From positions 1 to 37,709 of the forward strand of contig PHEV01000015.1 in assembly GCA_002843035.1 (NCBI GenBank): a stretch of 37,709 nt of DNA. Direction: 5' to 3'. This document shows positions 15,839 to 23,633 of this stretch, piece after piece. The notes beneath the pieces were generated by a model. That model did not search any database and was not told the origin of the DNA. It saw nothing but the letters and a program-made list of their open reading frames with translations. This DNA is from Actinobacteria bacterium HGW-Actinobacteria-5 (GTDB lineage Bacteria; Actinomycetota; Actinomycetes; Propionibacteriales; Propionibacteriaceae). Positions within the stretch are counted from its first letter, which is position 1; every line of letters begins with the position of its first letter. Both the position numbers and the translations under genes were made by a program.

Positions 15839-16558
15839 ATGAGCGATTTCTTCGAGATCTTCAACCCCGGCCTGAGGCACACGCGCGAGCAGCTCGACCT
15901 CGAGAAGATGCTCGTCGTTGAGGCGGACAAGGGCGGTTCCGGACCGAAGCCACTCGATCTCGACTCTGGCTCGGTCGTGCTGCGGATGCCGGCCGGTGCC
16001 TATCCTGAGCCGATGCAGACCCCTCAGCCCCCCGAGCCCGACGACAAGGACTGGACGTTCGTGCTGGAGCGTCCCTGCCCCGAGTGCGGCTACCTCGCCG
16101 CAGACGTGGACGCGCACGACCTGCCCGCGCTGGTCCGTGCCGCCGCCGCACCGTGGGCGGACGTGCTGTCGGGCCCGGACGCGTCGGCGCGCCCGGCGCC
16201 GCAGGTGTGGTCCCCACTGGAGTACGGCTGCCACGTTCGCGACGTGCTGCGTATCTTCACCGTCCGCAATCAGCTGATCCGCACCGAGTCCAACCCGGTG
16301 TTCCCCAACTGGGACCAGGACGCTACCGCGCTCGACGAGCGCTACTGGGAGCAGGACCCGGCCACGGTCGCCGCCGAACTCGCCGCGGCCGGCGAGGCGA
16401 ACGCCGCCGCCTGGGCGGACGTCGCGGAGTCGGAGTGGCAGCGTCCCGGCACCCGCAGCAACGGTTCGGAGTTCACCCTGGACACGCTCGGTCGCTACAT
16501 GCTGCACGACCTCCTCCACCACCTCCACGACGTGGGCGTCCAGCCCCGCGTCGCCTGA
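15839..16558 (+). CDS. DUF6191 segment fused in frame to a DinB-like protein
   Basis: The 239-residue frame begins with MSDFFEIFNPGLRHTREQLD, then PLDLDSGSVVLR. This matches small actinobacterial DUF6191 proteins, which normally end about here. From residue 59 (ATG 16013) it continues without a stop into a DinB-family domain: WTFVLERPCPECGY, GCHVRDVLRIF and the C-terminal HDLLHHLHDVG, whose histidines would be metal ligands of the four-helix bundle. DinB/YfiT-type proteins include thiol-dependent transferases and metal-dependent enzymes; the substrate is unknown. A TATCCT box lies exactly 6 nt before ATG 16013, so a separate 181-residue DinB protein may also be made. Either this is a real fusion or two genes that share a frame. 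Confidence 0.7.
   Translation: MSDFFEIFNPGLRHTREQLDLEKMLVVEADKGGSGPKPLDLDSGSVVLRMPAGAYPEPMQTPQPPEPDDKDWTFVLERPCPECGYLAADVDAHDLPALVRAAAAPWADVLSGPDASARPAPQVWSPLEYGCHVRDVLRIFTVRNQLIRTESNPVFPNWDQDATALDERYWEQDPATVAAELAAAGEANAAAWADVAESEWQRPGTRSNGSEFTLDTLGRYMLHDLLHHLHDVGVQPRVA
16001..16006 (+). promoter_or_regulatory. Possible internal leaderless -10 box TATCCT
   Basis: TATCCT followed by 6 nt and ATG (16013) matches the arrangement seen at several confident starts in this window. It would drive the DinB part alone. Confidence 0.4.
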
Positions 16559-16577
16559 TCGTTCCTGACGCGCGGCT

Positions 16578-16608
16578 CCCCTGGCCGCGAAGGGATGCCA
16601 GCCAGGGG
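16578..16608. terminator. Bidirectional hairpin between convergent genes
   Basis: CCCCTGGC (16578-16585) pairs with GCCAGGGG (16601-16608) across a 15-nt loop. It sits in the 68-nt gap between the DUF6191-DinB stop and the patatin stop, so it could end transcription from both sides. Confidence 0.5.
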
Positions 16609-16626
16609 CTGCCCGCGAAGAACTCT

Positions 16627-17586
16627 CTATTCGTCGACGGTGGCCTCGTCGAGAGCGGCCTCGGTGAGGGTGCGACCCAGGGCGATCAGTTCCTCGGCGC
16701 GGTGGAAGTCCATCGCCTTCGCCGCGTCGCCGGGGACGGTGACCAGCACGTCCGGGGGCAGGGTGGCGAGGCGGAAGCGCGTGATCAGCGAGCCCATCGT
16801 GTCCAGCGACATCGACGTCACGTCCGTGATGCCCAGGCCCGGCGGCGGCGGCTCGAACGCTGGCGGGGTGTGCCCCTCGTCGTCGTGCCCGTTCCGGGAG
16901 AACCGCGCCAGGATGGACGCCACGAAGTCGTTCTCCCAGACCCCCGCGGCCCCCTTGACGAACCGGTCCAGCCACTCGTTCGGCGGACGCTGCTCCGAGC
17001 TCTCCTTGGTCGGTGTGGCGTCGCGGTGCGGGGTCCTCGCCCCACCCAGCGAGATCGCCATGGTGAAGTCCGCGTCCGTCCCGATCACCGGGTCCATCGG
17101 GACGGGGTTCAGCACACCCCCGTCCACCAGCAGCCGCCCGTTCACCATGATCGGCGTGATCAGCCCCGGGATCGAGATGGACGCCCGGATCGCGACGTCC
17201 AGCGGACCAGAGGTGAACCACACCTCGCGCCGCGCCCCGATGTCGGTCGCGACCGCCGTGTAGGGGATCGGCAACTTCTCGATCAGCGCGCCGTCGAGGA
17301 TCTCGCTCATCCGGGCCAGCACCCGCTCCAGCCGGATCGCGCCCGGTCCGGACAGCGTCGGGTCGAGCAGCCGGAGCACGTCCCGCTGCGAGAGTCCGGT
17401 GACCCAGTCGGTGTAGTCGCCGAGTTTGCCTGCGGCGAACAGCCCGCCGACCAGTGCGCCCATCGAGCTGCCCGCCACCGCGACCACCTCGTGGCCCCGT
17501 TCGGCGAGGACCTGGATTGCGCCGATGTGGACGTAGCCGCGCGCTCCGCCTGAACCGAGAACGAGTGCCACCCGCTTGCCTGCCAT
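16627..17586 (-). CDS. Patatin-like phospholipase (RssA-type)
   Basis: The product has 319 residues. Patatin features are clear: the oxyanion loop GSGGARG (11-17), the nucleophile elbow GSSMG with Ser41, and LLVDGGVLNPVP with Asp155. The AVATDIGARREVWF and ASISIPGLITPI segments match RssA/YchK-like proteins, so an acyl-hydrolase role on lipids is expected; the substrate is unknown. Residues about 185-245 form an inserted, Pro-rich region and the C-terminal 70 residues continue past the usual core. The ATG at 17586 is preceded by GATAAT with a 6-nt spacer (leaderless). It is divergent from the rhomboid gene. Confidence 0.88.
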   Translation of the reverse strand: MAGKRVALVLGSGGARGYVHIGAIQVLAERGHEVVAVAGSSMGALVGGLFAAGKLGDYTDWVTGLSQRDVLRLLDPTLSGPGAIRLERVLARMSEILDGALIEKLPIPYTAVATDIGARREVWFTSGPLDVAIRASISIPGLITPIMVNGRLLVDGGVLNPVPMDPVIGTDADFTMAISLGGARTPHRDATPTKESSEQRPPNEWLDRFVKGAAGVWENDFVASILARFSRNGHDDEGHTPPAFEPPPPGLGITDVTSMSLDTMGSLITRFRLATLPPDVLVTVPGDAAKAMDFHRAEELIALGRTLTEAALDEATVDE

Positions 17587-17592
17587 GCGTCC

Positions 17593-17598
17593 ATTATC
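17593..17598 (-). promoter_or_regulatory. Leaderless-type -10 box GATAAT for the patatin gene
   Basis: On the minus strand GATAAT is followed by GGACGC and the ATG at 17586. It is close to the TATAAT consensus and lacks a Shine-Dalgarno downstream. Confidence 0.55.
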
Positions 17599-17718
17599 CG
17601 CACCTCACGCCGAGGGCCAGCCTTCTCGCCGACGGCTCGTCCCCAAGGGGGAGCGCGTGGGGCGAAGGGTGGCCCCTCGACGGCCTGTTCCGCGTGCGGT
17701 CCGCGGCGTGGCGCCGGG

Positions 17719-17724
17719 TATCGT
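17719..17724 (+). promoter_or_regulatory. Leaderless-type -10 box TATCGT for the rhomboid gene
   Basis: TATCGT is followed by 7 nt and ATG 17732. The hexamer is identical to that before the ATP-grasp gene at 7345. It supports this start rather than the longer upstream frame. Confidence 0.5.
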
Positions 17725-17731
17725 GCAGGGC

Positions 17732-18652
17732 ATGACCCAGCCGCAGCAGCCCGTCGCCTACGGTTGCTACCGCCATCCCGACCGCGCCACCTACATCCGC
17801 TGCCAGCGCTGCGGACGCCCGATCTGCGGCGACTGCATGATCAGCGCCGCGGTCGGGTTCCAGTGCCCCGAGTGCGTGGCCACCTTCGCGAAGCAGACCC
17901 GGCAGCACGAGGGCCCCTTCGGCGGGACGCGCAGCACGAACCCCCGCCTCACCACCATCGTGCTGATCGGCATCAATGTGGCGGTCTGGGCGCTGATCCT
18001 GATCGGTGGCGACGCCATCGCCAACCTGCTGGCGCTGCAACCGGGGGGCTTCTGCCTGAGTGCCACCGATCCGACCCAGTGGTTCCCCGGCGCCACCACG
18101 GCGACGCGCTGCGCCATCGTGGGCGGTGCGTGGCAGGCCGGCGTGGCCAGTGGGGCGTGGTGGCAGGTGATCACCTCCGCCTTCACCCACGTCCAGGTGT
18201 GGCACATCGGCATGAACATGCTCTCGCTGTGGTTCCTGGGCCCGCCGATGGAGACCGCCCTCGGCCGCACCCGGTTCCTCGCGACGTACCTGCTCTCGGC
18301 GCTGGCGGGCTCTGCGGCCGTGATGTGGTTCGCCGAGCCGACCACCCAGACGCTGGGCGCGTCCGGGGCGGTGTTCGGCCTGATCGGAGCGCTGATCGTG
18401 GTCGGGCTGAAGATCAAGGCCGACCTGCGGGTCGCGTTCACCTGGCTGGCGATCAACCTGGTCTTCACGTTCGTCAACGCCGGGATCTCCTGGCAGGGGC
18501 ACATCGGGGGCCTGCTGGGCGGCATGGCCGCCACGGCGATCATCGTCTACGCGCCCCGCGAGAACCGCTCCCGCGTGCAGTGGCTCGGGCTCGCCGGCCT
18601 CGCCGTCGCCACGATCGCAGCGATCGTCGTCCGGGCCGCGCAGCTCGCCTGA
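17732..18652 (+). CDS. Rhomboid-family intramembrane serine protease with N-terminal zinc finger
   Basis: The product has 306 residues. Residues 12-48 are a B-box-like zinc-binding segment (CYRHPDRATYIRCQRCGRPICGDCM, then CPEC). The rhomboid core follows with six or more TM segments from about residue 73. The catalytic dyad is visible as Ser211 in GASGAVFG and His257 in GHIGG. HIGMNMLSLWFLG carries the conserved HxxxN of TM2 (His158, Asn162). It should cleave membrane proteins within the lipid bilayer. The B-box/rhomboid combination is common in actinobacteria. The gene converges on the sigma factor gene with only 6 nt between the stop codons. Confidence 0.92.
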   Translation: MTQPQQPVAYGCYRHPDRATYIRCQRCGRPICGDCMISAAVGFQCPECVATFAKQTRQHEGPFGGTRSTNPRLTTIVLIGINVAVWALILIGGDAIANLLALQPGGFCLSATDPTQWFPGATTATRCAIVGGAWQAGVASGAWWQVITSAFTHVQVWHIGMNMLSLWFLGPPMETALGRTRFLATYLLSALAGSAAVMWFAEPTTQTLGASGAVFGLIGALIVVGLKIKADLRVAFTWLAINLVFTFVNAGISWQGHIGGLLGGMAATAIIVYAPRENRSRVQWLGLAGLAVATIAAIVVRAAQLA

Positions 18653-18658
18653 GTCGGC

Positions 18659-19234
18659 TCAGCCCGGCACGCCCTCCAGCGGCCCGGGCTGGGCGCGGCT
18701 CGCCAGCGTCCGGCGCAGGGAAGCCAGCGCACGGTGCTGCAGCAGCTTCACCGAGCCCTCGCTCTTCCCGATGATCCGGGCGGTCTCCTCGACGGAGAAC
18801 TGCTGCACCACCCGCAGCACCAGCACCATCCGCTGGTCGGCGGTGAGGGTGGACAGCACCTCCTCAACCGCACTGCGCGCGAGCAGCCCCTGGTCCGCCG
18901 CGTCCGCAACGTGCCGCGGGACGTAGGCGTCCTCGGGGTCGGCCATCGGGACGCTGGGACGACGGCCCGCGCTGCGCCACGCGTCCACGAGCCTGCTCCG
19001 CGCAACGGTGAACGCCCACGCGCGGAACTCCGCCTCGCCGCCGGAGAAGTTCGGCAGGCCCCGGACGAGGTGGACGAAGGTCTCCCCCAGGCAGTCCTCG
19101 GGCTCCAGGCAGCCCTGGCTGCGCAGAAAGCTCAGCAGGCTCGGTGCGATGTCCCGGTAGAGCTCGGCCCACGCCCAATCGGCCCCCTCGCTGGCGGCCG
19201 AGAGGACCGGGTCGAATCGAACTCCGAGTGTCAT
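18659..19234 (-). CDS. ECF-type sigma-70 family RNA polymerase sigma factor
   Basis: The product has 191 residues from ATG 19234 (a TTG at 19240 is an alternative). Region 2 runs from about 20-90 (ELYRDIAPSLLSFLRSQG, then FRAWAFTVARSRLVDAWR). Region 4 runs from about 125-180 (STLTADQRMVLVLRVVQQFSVEETARIIGKSEGSVKLLQHRAL), with the helix-turn-helix for the -35 element. No regions 1 or 3 are present, as in ECF sigma factors. The gene for a one-TM anti-sigma-like protein precedes it on the same strand. A strong hairpin between the two suggests the sigma gene may have its own control. Target promoters cannot be predicted. Confidence 0.9.
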   Translation of the reverse strand: MTLGVRFDPVLSAASEGADWAWAELYRDIAPSLLSFLRSQGCLEPEDCLGETFVHLVRGLPNFSGGEAEFRAWAFTVARSRLVDAWRSAGRRPSVPMADPEDAYVPRHVADAADQGLLARSAVEEVLSTLTADQRMVLVLRVVQQFSVEETARIIGKSEGSVKLLQHRALASLRRTLASRAQPGPLEGVPG

Positions 19235-19273
19235 CTGCAAGCATCTTCTCGGGACTTGGTCGCGCCAAGGATA

Positions 19274-19309
19274 AGCGCCGGGCTGGTGAGGGGAAACCAG
19301 CCCGGCGCT
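19274..19309. terminator. Perfect 14-bp hairpin between the anti-sigma-like and sigma genes
   Basis: AGCGCCGGGCTGGT (19274-19287) pairs perfectly with ACCAGCCCGGCGCT (19296-19309) across an 8-nt loop. It lies 109 nt after the anti-sigma-like stop and 40 nt before the sigma start. It may terminate or attenuate transcription into the sigma gene. No T-run follows on the minus strand. Confidence 0.6.
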
Positions 19310-19418
19310 GCTGCGCCTTCAACTCTCAACCTGCACGGGAGGGGATCCGCGGTTGAGCGTCGGTGCGCTCCTTACTCGTGCAGGCGGGGGGCCTGCGCCT
19401 TCAGCGGAAAGACGGCCA

Positions 19419-20042
19419 TCAGGGGGAGGTCGTCTTCTTCTTTCCGCTGGCGTCCTTGTCCGACGGGACCTTCTTCGCTTCCTTCTCCTTCTTGGGCTTC
19501 TTGGTCTTCTCCACCTTGGTCGGCTTGGCGGATTCGCCCGTGGTCGGCACCACGCTGCCCCCGTCGGTGGGCGTGTGGGTCGGGGACGGCGGCGTCGTCG
19601 GAGTGTGGTTTGTGGGCCGGCCCCCGTCCGGGGCGGAGGGGTTGCCTCCGGACGTCGGGGCCGGCGCGGGTGTGATCGTCACTGGCTGGTCGATTCGGGG
19701 GGCGACCAGCTGGGCGATCGGATTGATCCCCATTGCGGCGGCAGCCCCGACCCCTGCGGTGAGCAGGACGGTGGCACCGGCCACGGTGGAGACCAGGGCG
19801 CGACGGAGTCGCGTCCGCCGCCGGCTGAGCACGTTGGCACCGGATGCCGCCCGGCCCGCTGCCATGATCCGGGACTCCCGAGCCATGGCGGCGAGGTGTT
19901 CGGCCTCGACCGCTGCGGTCGGCCCCGGGGGGTAGGCCGACCGCAGTTCGCCGAGGAAAGCGGCAACGCCGCTCCAGGCAGCATCGTCAACAGGGGCCTC
20001 GCCGGCTGAGAGCCGGTCGAAGGTGCCGTCGTCGATGCCCAT
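19419..20042 (-). CDS. Single-pass membrane protein, candidate anti-sigma factor
   Basis: The product has 207 residues from ATG 20042. An acidic cytoplasmic N-terminus (about 1-75) contains DDAAWSGVAAFLGELRSAYP, an architecture like RsdA-type anti-sigma factors. A basic stretch RRRTRLRR leads into one TM helix (about 82-105). The extracytoplasmic part is Pro/Thr-rich and ends in a Lys/Glu-rich tail (KKPKKEKEAKK). The HxxxCxxC zinc motif of classic ZAS anti-sigma factors is absent. Its position directly before the sigma gene on the same strand is the main functional argument; the usual order is sigma first. The function is inferred and not proven by sequence. Confidence 0.6.
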   Translation of the reverse strand: MGIDDGTFDRLSAGEAPVDDAAWSGVAAFLGELRSAYPPGPTAAVEAEHLAAMARESRIMAAGRAASGANVLSRRRTRLRRALVSTVAGATVLLTAGVGAAAAMGINPIAQLVAPRIDQPVTITPAPAPTSGGNPSAPDGGRPTNHTPTTPPSPTHTPTDGGSVVPTTGESAKPTKVEKTKKPKKEKEAKKVPSDKDASGKKKTTSP

Positions 20043-20143
20043 CAATGTGCCTTTCCGACCGGGTTACCGACGAGAGACAGCGTTTGGTTACGGGTAGTCG
20101 CAAGAAATCTCTAGGTACTATTGCCACGCCCCCCGCGACGCTC

Positions 20144-21133
20144 TCAAGAGTCGGCGTTTGCCCTTGCCAAGCGTCGGTTCGAGAGCAAGCTCGTGACCAC
20201 GACGGTGGCAAGGATCGCGACGATCACACCCAGCGAGGCCAGGGTATCGATCTGGGGCACCCAGCTCCACAGGCCGTGGGCCCAGTGCAGCACGAGCTTG
20301 GCGCCGATGAACGCCAGGATCGCCGCCAGGCCGTAGCCGAGGTGCACGAGGGCGCCCAGCGCGCCCTCCAGCACGAAGTAGAGGGCGCGCAGCCCGAGCA
20401 GGGCGAAGGCGTTGGTGACGAAGACCAGGTACGCGTCGCCGGTGATGCCGTAGACCGCGGGCACAGAGTCGACGGCGAAGACGACGTCGGTGCCGAGGAT
20501 GGCCAGCGTGGCGAGAGCGAGCGGGGTGAGCGCCCTGCGTCCGTCCACCCGCTCGGTGAGGCGCGGGCCGCGGTAGCCATCCGTCACCGGCCAGAACCGG
20601 CGGACGAGGCGGACGATCGGCAACGCACCGGGGTCGATCTCGTGTTCGGCGGGAGCCAGGGTGTCGCGCAGCACCTTCACCGCCGTGACCAGCAGGATCA
20701 CGCCGAACAGCAGGAAGGTCCAGGCGAAGTGGGCGAGCATCGCCGCGCCCAGCGCGATGAACACGCCGCGCAGGACGAGCGCGCCCGCCACCCCGATCAG
20801 CAGGACGCGCTGCTGCAGTTCGCGGGGGACGGCGAAGGACGCCAGCAGCAGCATGAACACGAACAGGTTGTCCACGCTGAGCGACTTCTCGACGAGGTAG
20901 CCGGCGTAGAACTCCAGGCCCCGCTCGGGGCCGAAGGCCGTCCACACCCAGACCCCGAAGGCCAGGGGCAGTGCGATGTAGAACGCGGACCAGCCGAGGG
21001 CTTCCTTCATGGAGACCTCGTGCGGGCGGCGGGTGATCAGGAAGTCGAGGCCGAAGAGGGCCAGGACCGCGGCGATACTGATCGCCCACAGCTCGGGCGA
21101 GCCGATGGCGATCTCGAGGACGGGAAGGTTCAC
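20144..21133 (-). CDS. TerC/Alx-family integral membrane protein, probable Mn2+ exporter
   Basis: The product has 329 residues and about nine hydrophobic segments. Family markers are the acidic intramembrane motifs SVDNLFVFMLLL and ILGTDVVFAVDSVPAVYGIT, with TNAFALLGLRALYF and HLGYGLAAILAFIGAKL downstream. TerC-family proteins such as Alx/MeeF-type exporters handle manganese, sometimes supplying it to secreted metalloproteins; older names link them to tellurite resistance, which need not apply. The minus-strand leader at 21158-21257 resembles a yybP-ykoY Mn riboswitch, consistent with Mn export. The ATG at 21133 follows GAGAGAGGTCCCTCGTG-like sequence, so a GTG-proximal start is also conceivable. 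Confidence 0.88.
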   Translation of the reverse strand: MNLPVLEIAIGSPELWAISIAAVLALFGLDFLITRRPHEVSMKEALGWSAFYIALPLAFGVWVWTAFGPERGLEFYAGYLVEKSLSVDNLFVFMLLLASFAVPRELQQRVLLIGVAGALVLRGVFIALGAAMLAHFAWTFLLFGVILLVTAVKVLRDTLAPAEHEIDPGALPIVRLVRRFWPVTDGYRGPRLTERVDGRRALTPLALATLAILGTDVVFAVDSVPAVYGITGDAYLVFVTNAFALLGLRALYFVLEGALGALVHLGYGLAAILAFIGAKLVLHWAHGLWSWVPQIDTLASLGVIVAILATVVVTSLLSNRRLARANADS

Positions 21134-21157
21134 GAGGGACCTCTCTCACAGCATTGA

Positions 21158-21257
21158 TGCGGTGAGGTCTCCTTCGCCGCTGCCGGCGCACCCGCGGGGG
21201 CACGATCGCGCGCCCGAACTGACCAACGGATGACTTGAGAAGTACTCCCCTCGTCCA
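21158..21257 (-). ncRNA. Candidate yybP-ykoY (manganese) riboswitch leader
   Basis: Read on the minus strand, the TerC leader contains GAGGGGAGTA (21252-21243) and, about 75 nt later, GGAGACCTCACC (21172-21161). These correspond to the paired ends of the yybP-ykoY aptamer, where GGGGAGUA and AGACC flank the coaxial arms; GAGG and CCTC can close the first stem. Between them lie GC-rich hairpins, for example GGGC/GCCC and CGCCG/CGGCG. This riboswitch class is frequently found ahead of TerC-family genes. The match was made by eye from a remembered consensus, so a covariance-model search is needed for certainty. Confidence 0.5.
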
Positions 21258-21305
21258 GGAGTCTACAGGTCACGCCGAATGTCGACAATTTCGGCCCCGG
21301 CTGCC

Positions 21306-21421
21306 GGGGACGGTTCCCTTCCCGTTCACCTCCCCGCGGAGGTTCAGACGCCGGGGACGGTTCCCTTCCCGTTCATTTCGCCCTTCCTCGGTCGAAAGTG
21401 AACGGGAAGGGAACCGTCCCC
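21306..21421. repeat. Repeat cluster 6: three copies
   Basis: Plus copies lie at 21306-21329 and 21353-21375, and a minus copy at 21398-21421. The order is again plus, plus, minus. It occupies the gap between the TerC leader (5' end) and the 3' end of the ABC permease gene. Confidence 0.92.
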
Positions 21422-21445
21422 AGGCTGCGGATCGCCGTGTGCGGG

Positions 21446-22828
21446 TCAGTCCGGACGCGGGCCCGTGCCGGCGACAGCCGCGCGGACCAGCGGACGGCAG
21501 GCTTCGCCGGCGGCCCAGACCAGCGCGATCCCTGCGACCAGCGCACCGAGGAAGACGATCACCCCGAGCTGGCTCGCACCCACCTTCGGCAGCAGCCCGA
21601 AGAAGAAGACCGCCAGCAGCCCAGAGCCGAGCGCAGCCACGGAGGCCGGCGCCACCACCTGGACGAGCCGGGTGCGGTCGTGCAGCACCAGCGGGACGCC
21701 GAGGTTGCCCAGCTGCTGCAGTTCGCGGCGCCGGTCCAACACCGCGGACGCCTGGTTCAGCAGGGTGGACGCCGCCGCCACCACGAACGCGATCGCCAGC
21801 GTGAGGTATGTGCCCGTGCGCAGGTCATCGGCGAGGATCCGGATCAGCGGATCGGCTGCCCCCTCCCCGAGGTCGGGAATCGTGACCAGGGCGCCCCCGG
21901 TGAAGCCGATGAACGCCAGCCCCGACACCGAGCGCCATGCGCCCTTGGGGTCGGCCAGCAGCCGGCGCCCGGCCAGGAGTACGGACGGTCGCCCCGAACG
22001 GGCCAGCAGATGGCCCATGAACTGCAGCAGCCACGGGCCGACAAGGTTGATCACACCCATGAACACGGCCAGCGACACGAGGACCACGGTCGCGCCGACG
22101 GCGAACGCGCGGGCGAGGTTCAGCATCGGGGCCACCAGCAGCCAGGCCACGACGGCCAGCGGCAGGGCGAGGAAGCGCCACACGCGAACGGCAGGACGCG
22201 GCGCCCGCCGGGCCACCCCGAGCGGTGAGATCCGCAGCCGCATCAGGCCGCCGACCGCGCTGATCGCGGCGAGCACGACCACCAGCCCGACGATGGAGGC
22301 CAGCGCCCAGCCGGGCAGCAGCATCTCCGCGGCCGAGAGCGGCGTGGCCTGGAAGGTGATCGCCGCCCACGCCGGCAGGGTGACGAGGTAGCCCACGAGC
22401 CCCACAACGGCACCGGCCAGGGCAGCCAGGACGGTCTCGAGCACGCTCAGCGCCACCACCTGGCCGCCGGAGACGCCCAGCAACCGCAACGTGGCCAGCC
22501 GCCGGTCGCGGCCCAGCGCCCCCATTCGGGCGGCCGCCGCGCCGAGGGTCAGCACCGGCACGACCAGCAGGACGCTCGCGCAGGCTGCGATCAGCGTCCA
22601 GATCGGCAACTCGGACGCGCCGTCCACAGGTCCGCCGCCGACCGCAGCCAGGAACATCGCTGGCGGCGCGGCCTGGCGCTGGACGAACACGTTCAGTCCG
22701 GCCAGCACGGTGAACAACAGCCAGCTGCTCACGGTGAAGGCTGCGACGGTCATCAGGTCGATCAGCCCCTGCCCTGCCGAGATCCGTCCGCGCAACAGCA
22801 TCGGGGCGACCCGGGTGACCCGCCGCAT
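21446..22828 (-). CDS. ABC transporter permease, FtsX/MacB-like
   Basis: The product has 460 residues with about eight predicted TM helices. The first block (about 20-60) and a cluster from 95 to 260 are followed by a second set at 300-450, giving two FtsX-like halves. DRRLATLRLLGVSGGQVVALSVLET after the third helix is the typical FtsX coupling-region motif, and RRRELQQLGNLGVP is its degenerate second copy. It should form the membrane part of an exporter or envelope-stress transporter with the ATPase encoded just upstream, whose stop overlaps this ATG (TGATG). The divergent LuxR-type two-component system suggests regulation by, or sensing through, this transporter, as in antimicrobial-peptide detoxification modules. 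The substrate is not deducible. Confidence 0.85.
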   Translation of the reverse strand: MRRVTRVAPMLLRGRISAGQGLIDLMTVAAFTVSSWLLFTVLAGLNVFVQRQAAPPAMFLAAVGGGPVDGASELPIWTLIAACASVLLVVPVLTLGAAAARMGALGRDRRLATLRLLGVSGGQVVALSVLETVLAALAGAVVGLVGYLVTLPAWAAITFQATPLSAAEMLLPGWALASIVGLVVVLAAISAVGGLMRLRISPLGVARRAPRPAVRVWRFLALPLAVVAWLLVAPMLNLARAFAVGATVVLVSLAVFMGVINLVGPWLLQFMGHLLARSGRPSVLLAGRRLLADPKGAWRSVSGLAFIGFTGGALVTIPDLGEGAADPLIRILADDLRTGTYLTLAIAFVVAAASTLLNQASAVLDRRRELQQLGNLGVPLVLHDRTRLVQVVAPASVAALGSGLLAVFFFGLLPKVGASQLGVIVFLGALVAGIALVWAAGEACRPLVRAAVAGTGPRPD

Positions 22829-23526
22829 CAGGCGGCCCACCGGGCGGCGACGTCGTTGATCACGCGGCCGTCCACGATCTCGACGTGTCGCTCGCACCAC
22901 TGCGCGACCCCGGCGTCGTGGGTGACGACCACCAGGCTCGCCCCGCCGTCCCTGGTCGCCGCAGTGAGGACCCGCATCACCTCGGCGCCGGTGGCCTGGT
23001 CGAGGGCGCCGGTGGGCTCGTCGGCCAGCACGACGGCCGGATCGGCGACCATCGCACGAGCGATCGCGACCCGGTGCTCCTGCCCGCCGGACAACTGCCC
23101 GGGACGCCGCTTCTCCAGTCCGGCCAGGCCCAGCCGGGACAGCCAGTCGGCAGCCCGGCCCAGCGCCTCTGCACGCGGACGGCCGAGCAGGAGCAGCGGC
23201 AACGCCACGTTCTCCAGCGCCGGGAGTTCGGGCAGGAGCTGCCCGTCCTGGAAGACGAAGCCCATGTGCTGCAAGCGCAACCGGCTGCGGGCCGCGTCCG
23301 ATGACAGCGAGATCGGCTCGTCGCCGAGGCTGACGTCACCCGCGTCCGGACGCAGGATGCCGGCCAGGCAGTGCAGCAGGGTGGACTTCCCCGAACCGGA
23401 CGGGCCCATCACCGACACCGACTGACCCGACGGGATGTCGATGCTGACGCCGTCGAGCGCATGGACGTCGCCGAAGGACTTCGAGATGCTGCGAGCGCTG
23501 AGCATGCGCCCCGGGATGTTGTTCAT
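22828..23526 (-). CDS. ABC transporter ATP-binding protein (LolD/MacB-type)
   Basis: The product has 232 residues with all nucleotide-binding motifs: Walker A GPSGSGKST, Q-loop FVFQDGQLLPEL, signature LSGGQEHRVAIARAM, Walker B VVLADEPTGALD and the H-loop VVVTHD. This subtype pairs with FtsX-like permeases, as encoded downstream. The ATG at 23526 is preceded by TTGGCT and a 6-nt spacer; an ATG at 23505 is an alternative start and gives a more typical N-terminus (MLSARSISKSFG). It is divergent from the sensor kinase gene across 130 nt holding two palindromes. Confidence 0.93.
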   Translation of the reverse strand: MNNIPGRMLSARSISKSFGDVHALDGVSIDIPSGQSVSVMGPSGSGKSTLLHCLAGILRPDAGDVSLGDEPISLSSDAARSRLRLQHMGFVFQDGQLLPELPALENVALPLLLLGRPRAEALGRAADWLSRLGLAGLEKRRPGQLSGGQEHRVAIARAMVADPAVVLADEPTGALDQATGAEVMRVLTAATRDGGASLVVVTHDAGVAQWCERHVEIVDGRVINDVAARWAA

Positions 23527-23583
23527 GCCTCCAGCCAACCGCAGCGGTGCGGCAGGCTCACGGGCGCTGACCGGCGTCCTGCG

Positions 23584-23601
23584 GGTAGTGCCAGCACTAC
23601 C
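23584..23601. promoter_or_regulatory. 8-2-8 palindromic operator centred between divergent starts
   Basis: GGTAGTGC (23584-23591), CA, GCACTACC (23594-23601) is a perfect inverted repeat. Its centre (23592.5) is about 66 nt from the ABC ATG and about 64 nt from the kinase GTG, essentially the midpoint. This is where a dimeric regulator such as the LuxR-type response regulator at 24953-25612 could control both transcripts. Confidence 0.6.
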
Positions 23602-23633
23602 GGTCACTCGCCCACGCACCCTCCCTTGCGCGG

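Noticed and set aside
5572-17586. The two patatin genes as a recent duplication
   Set aside because: They differ in length, motif context and C-terminal sequence beyond the shared active-site motifs.
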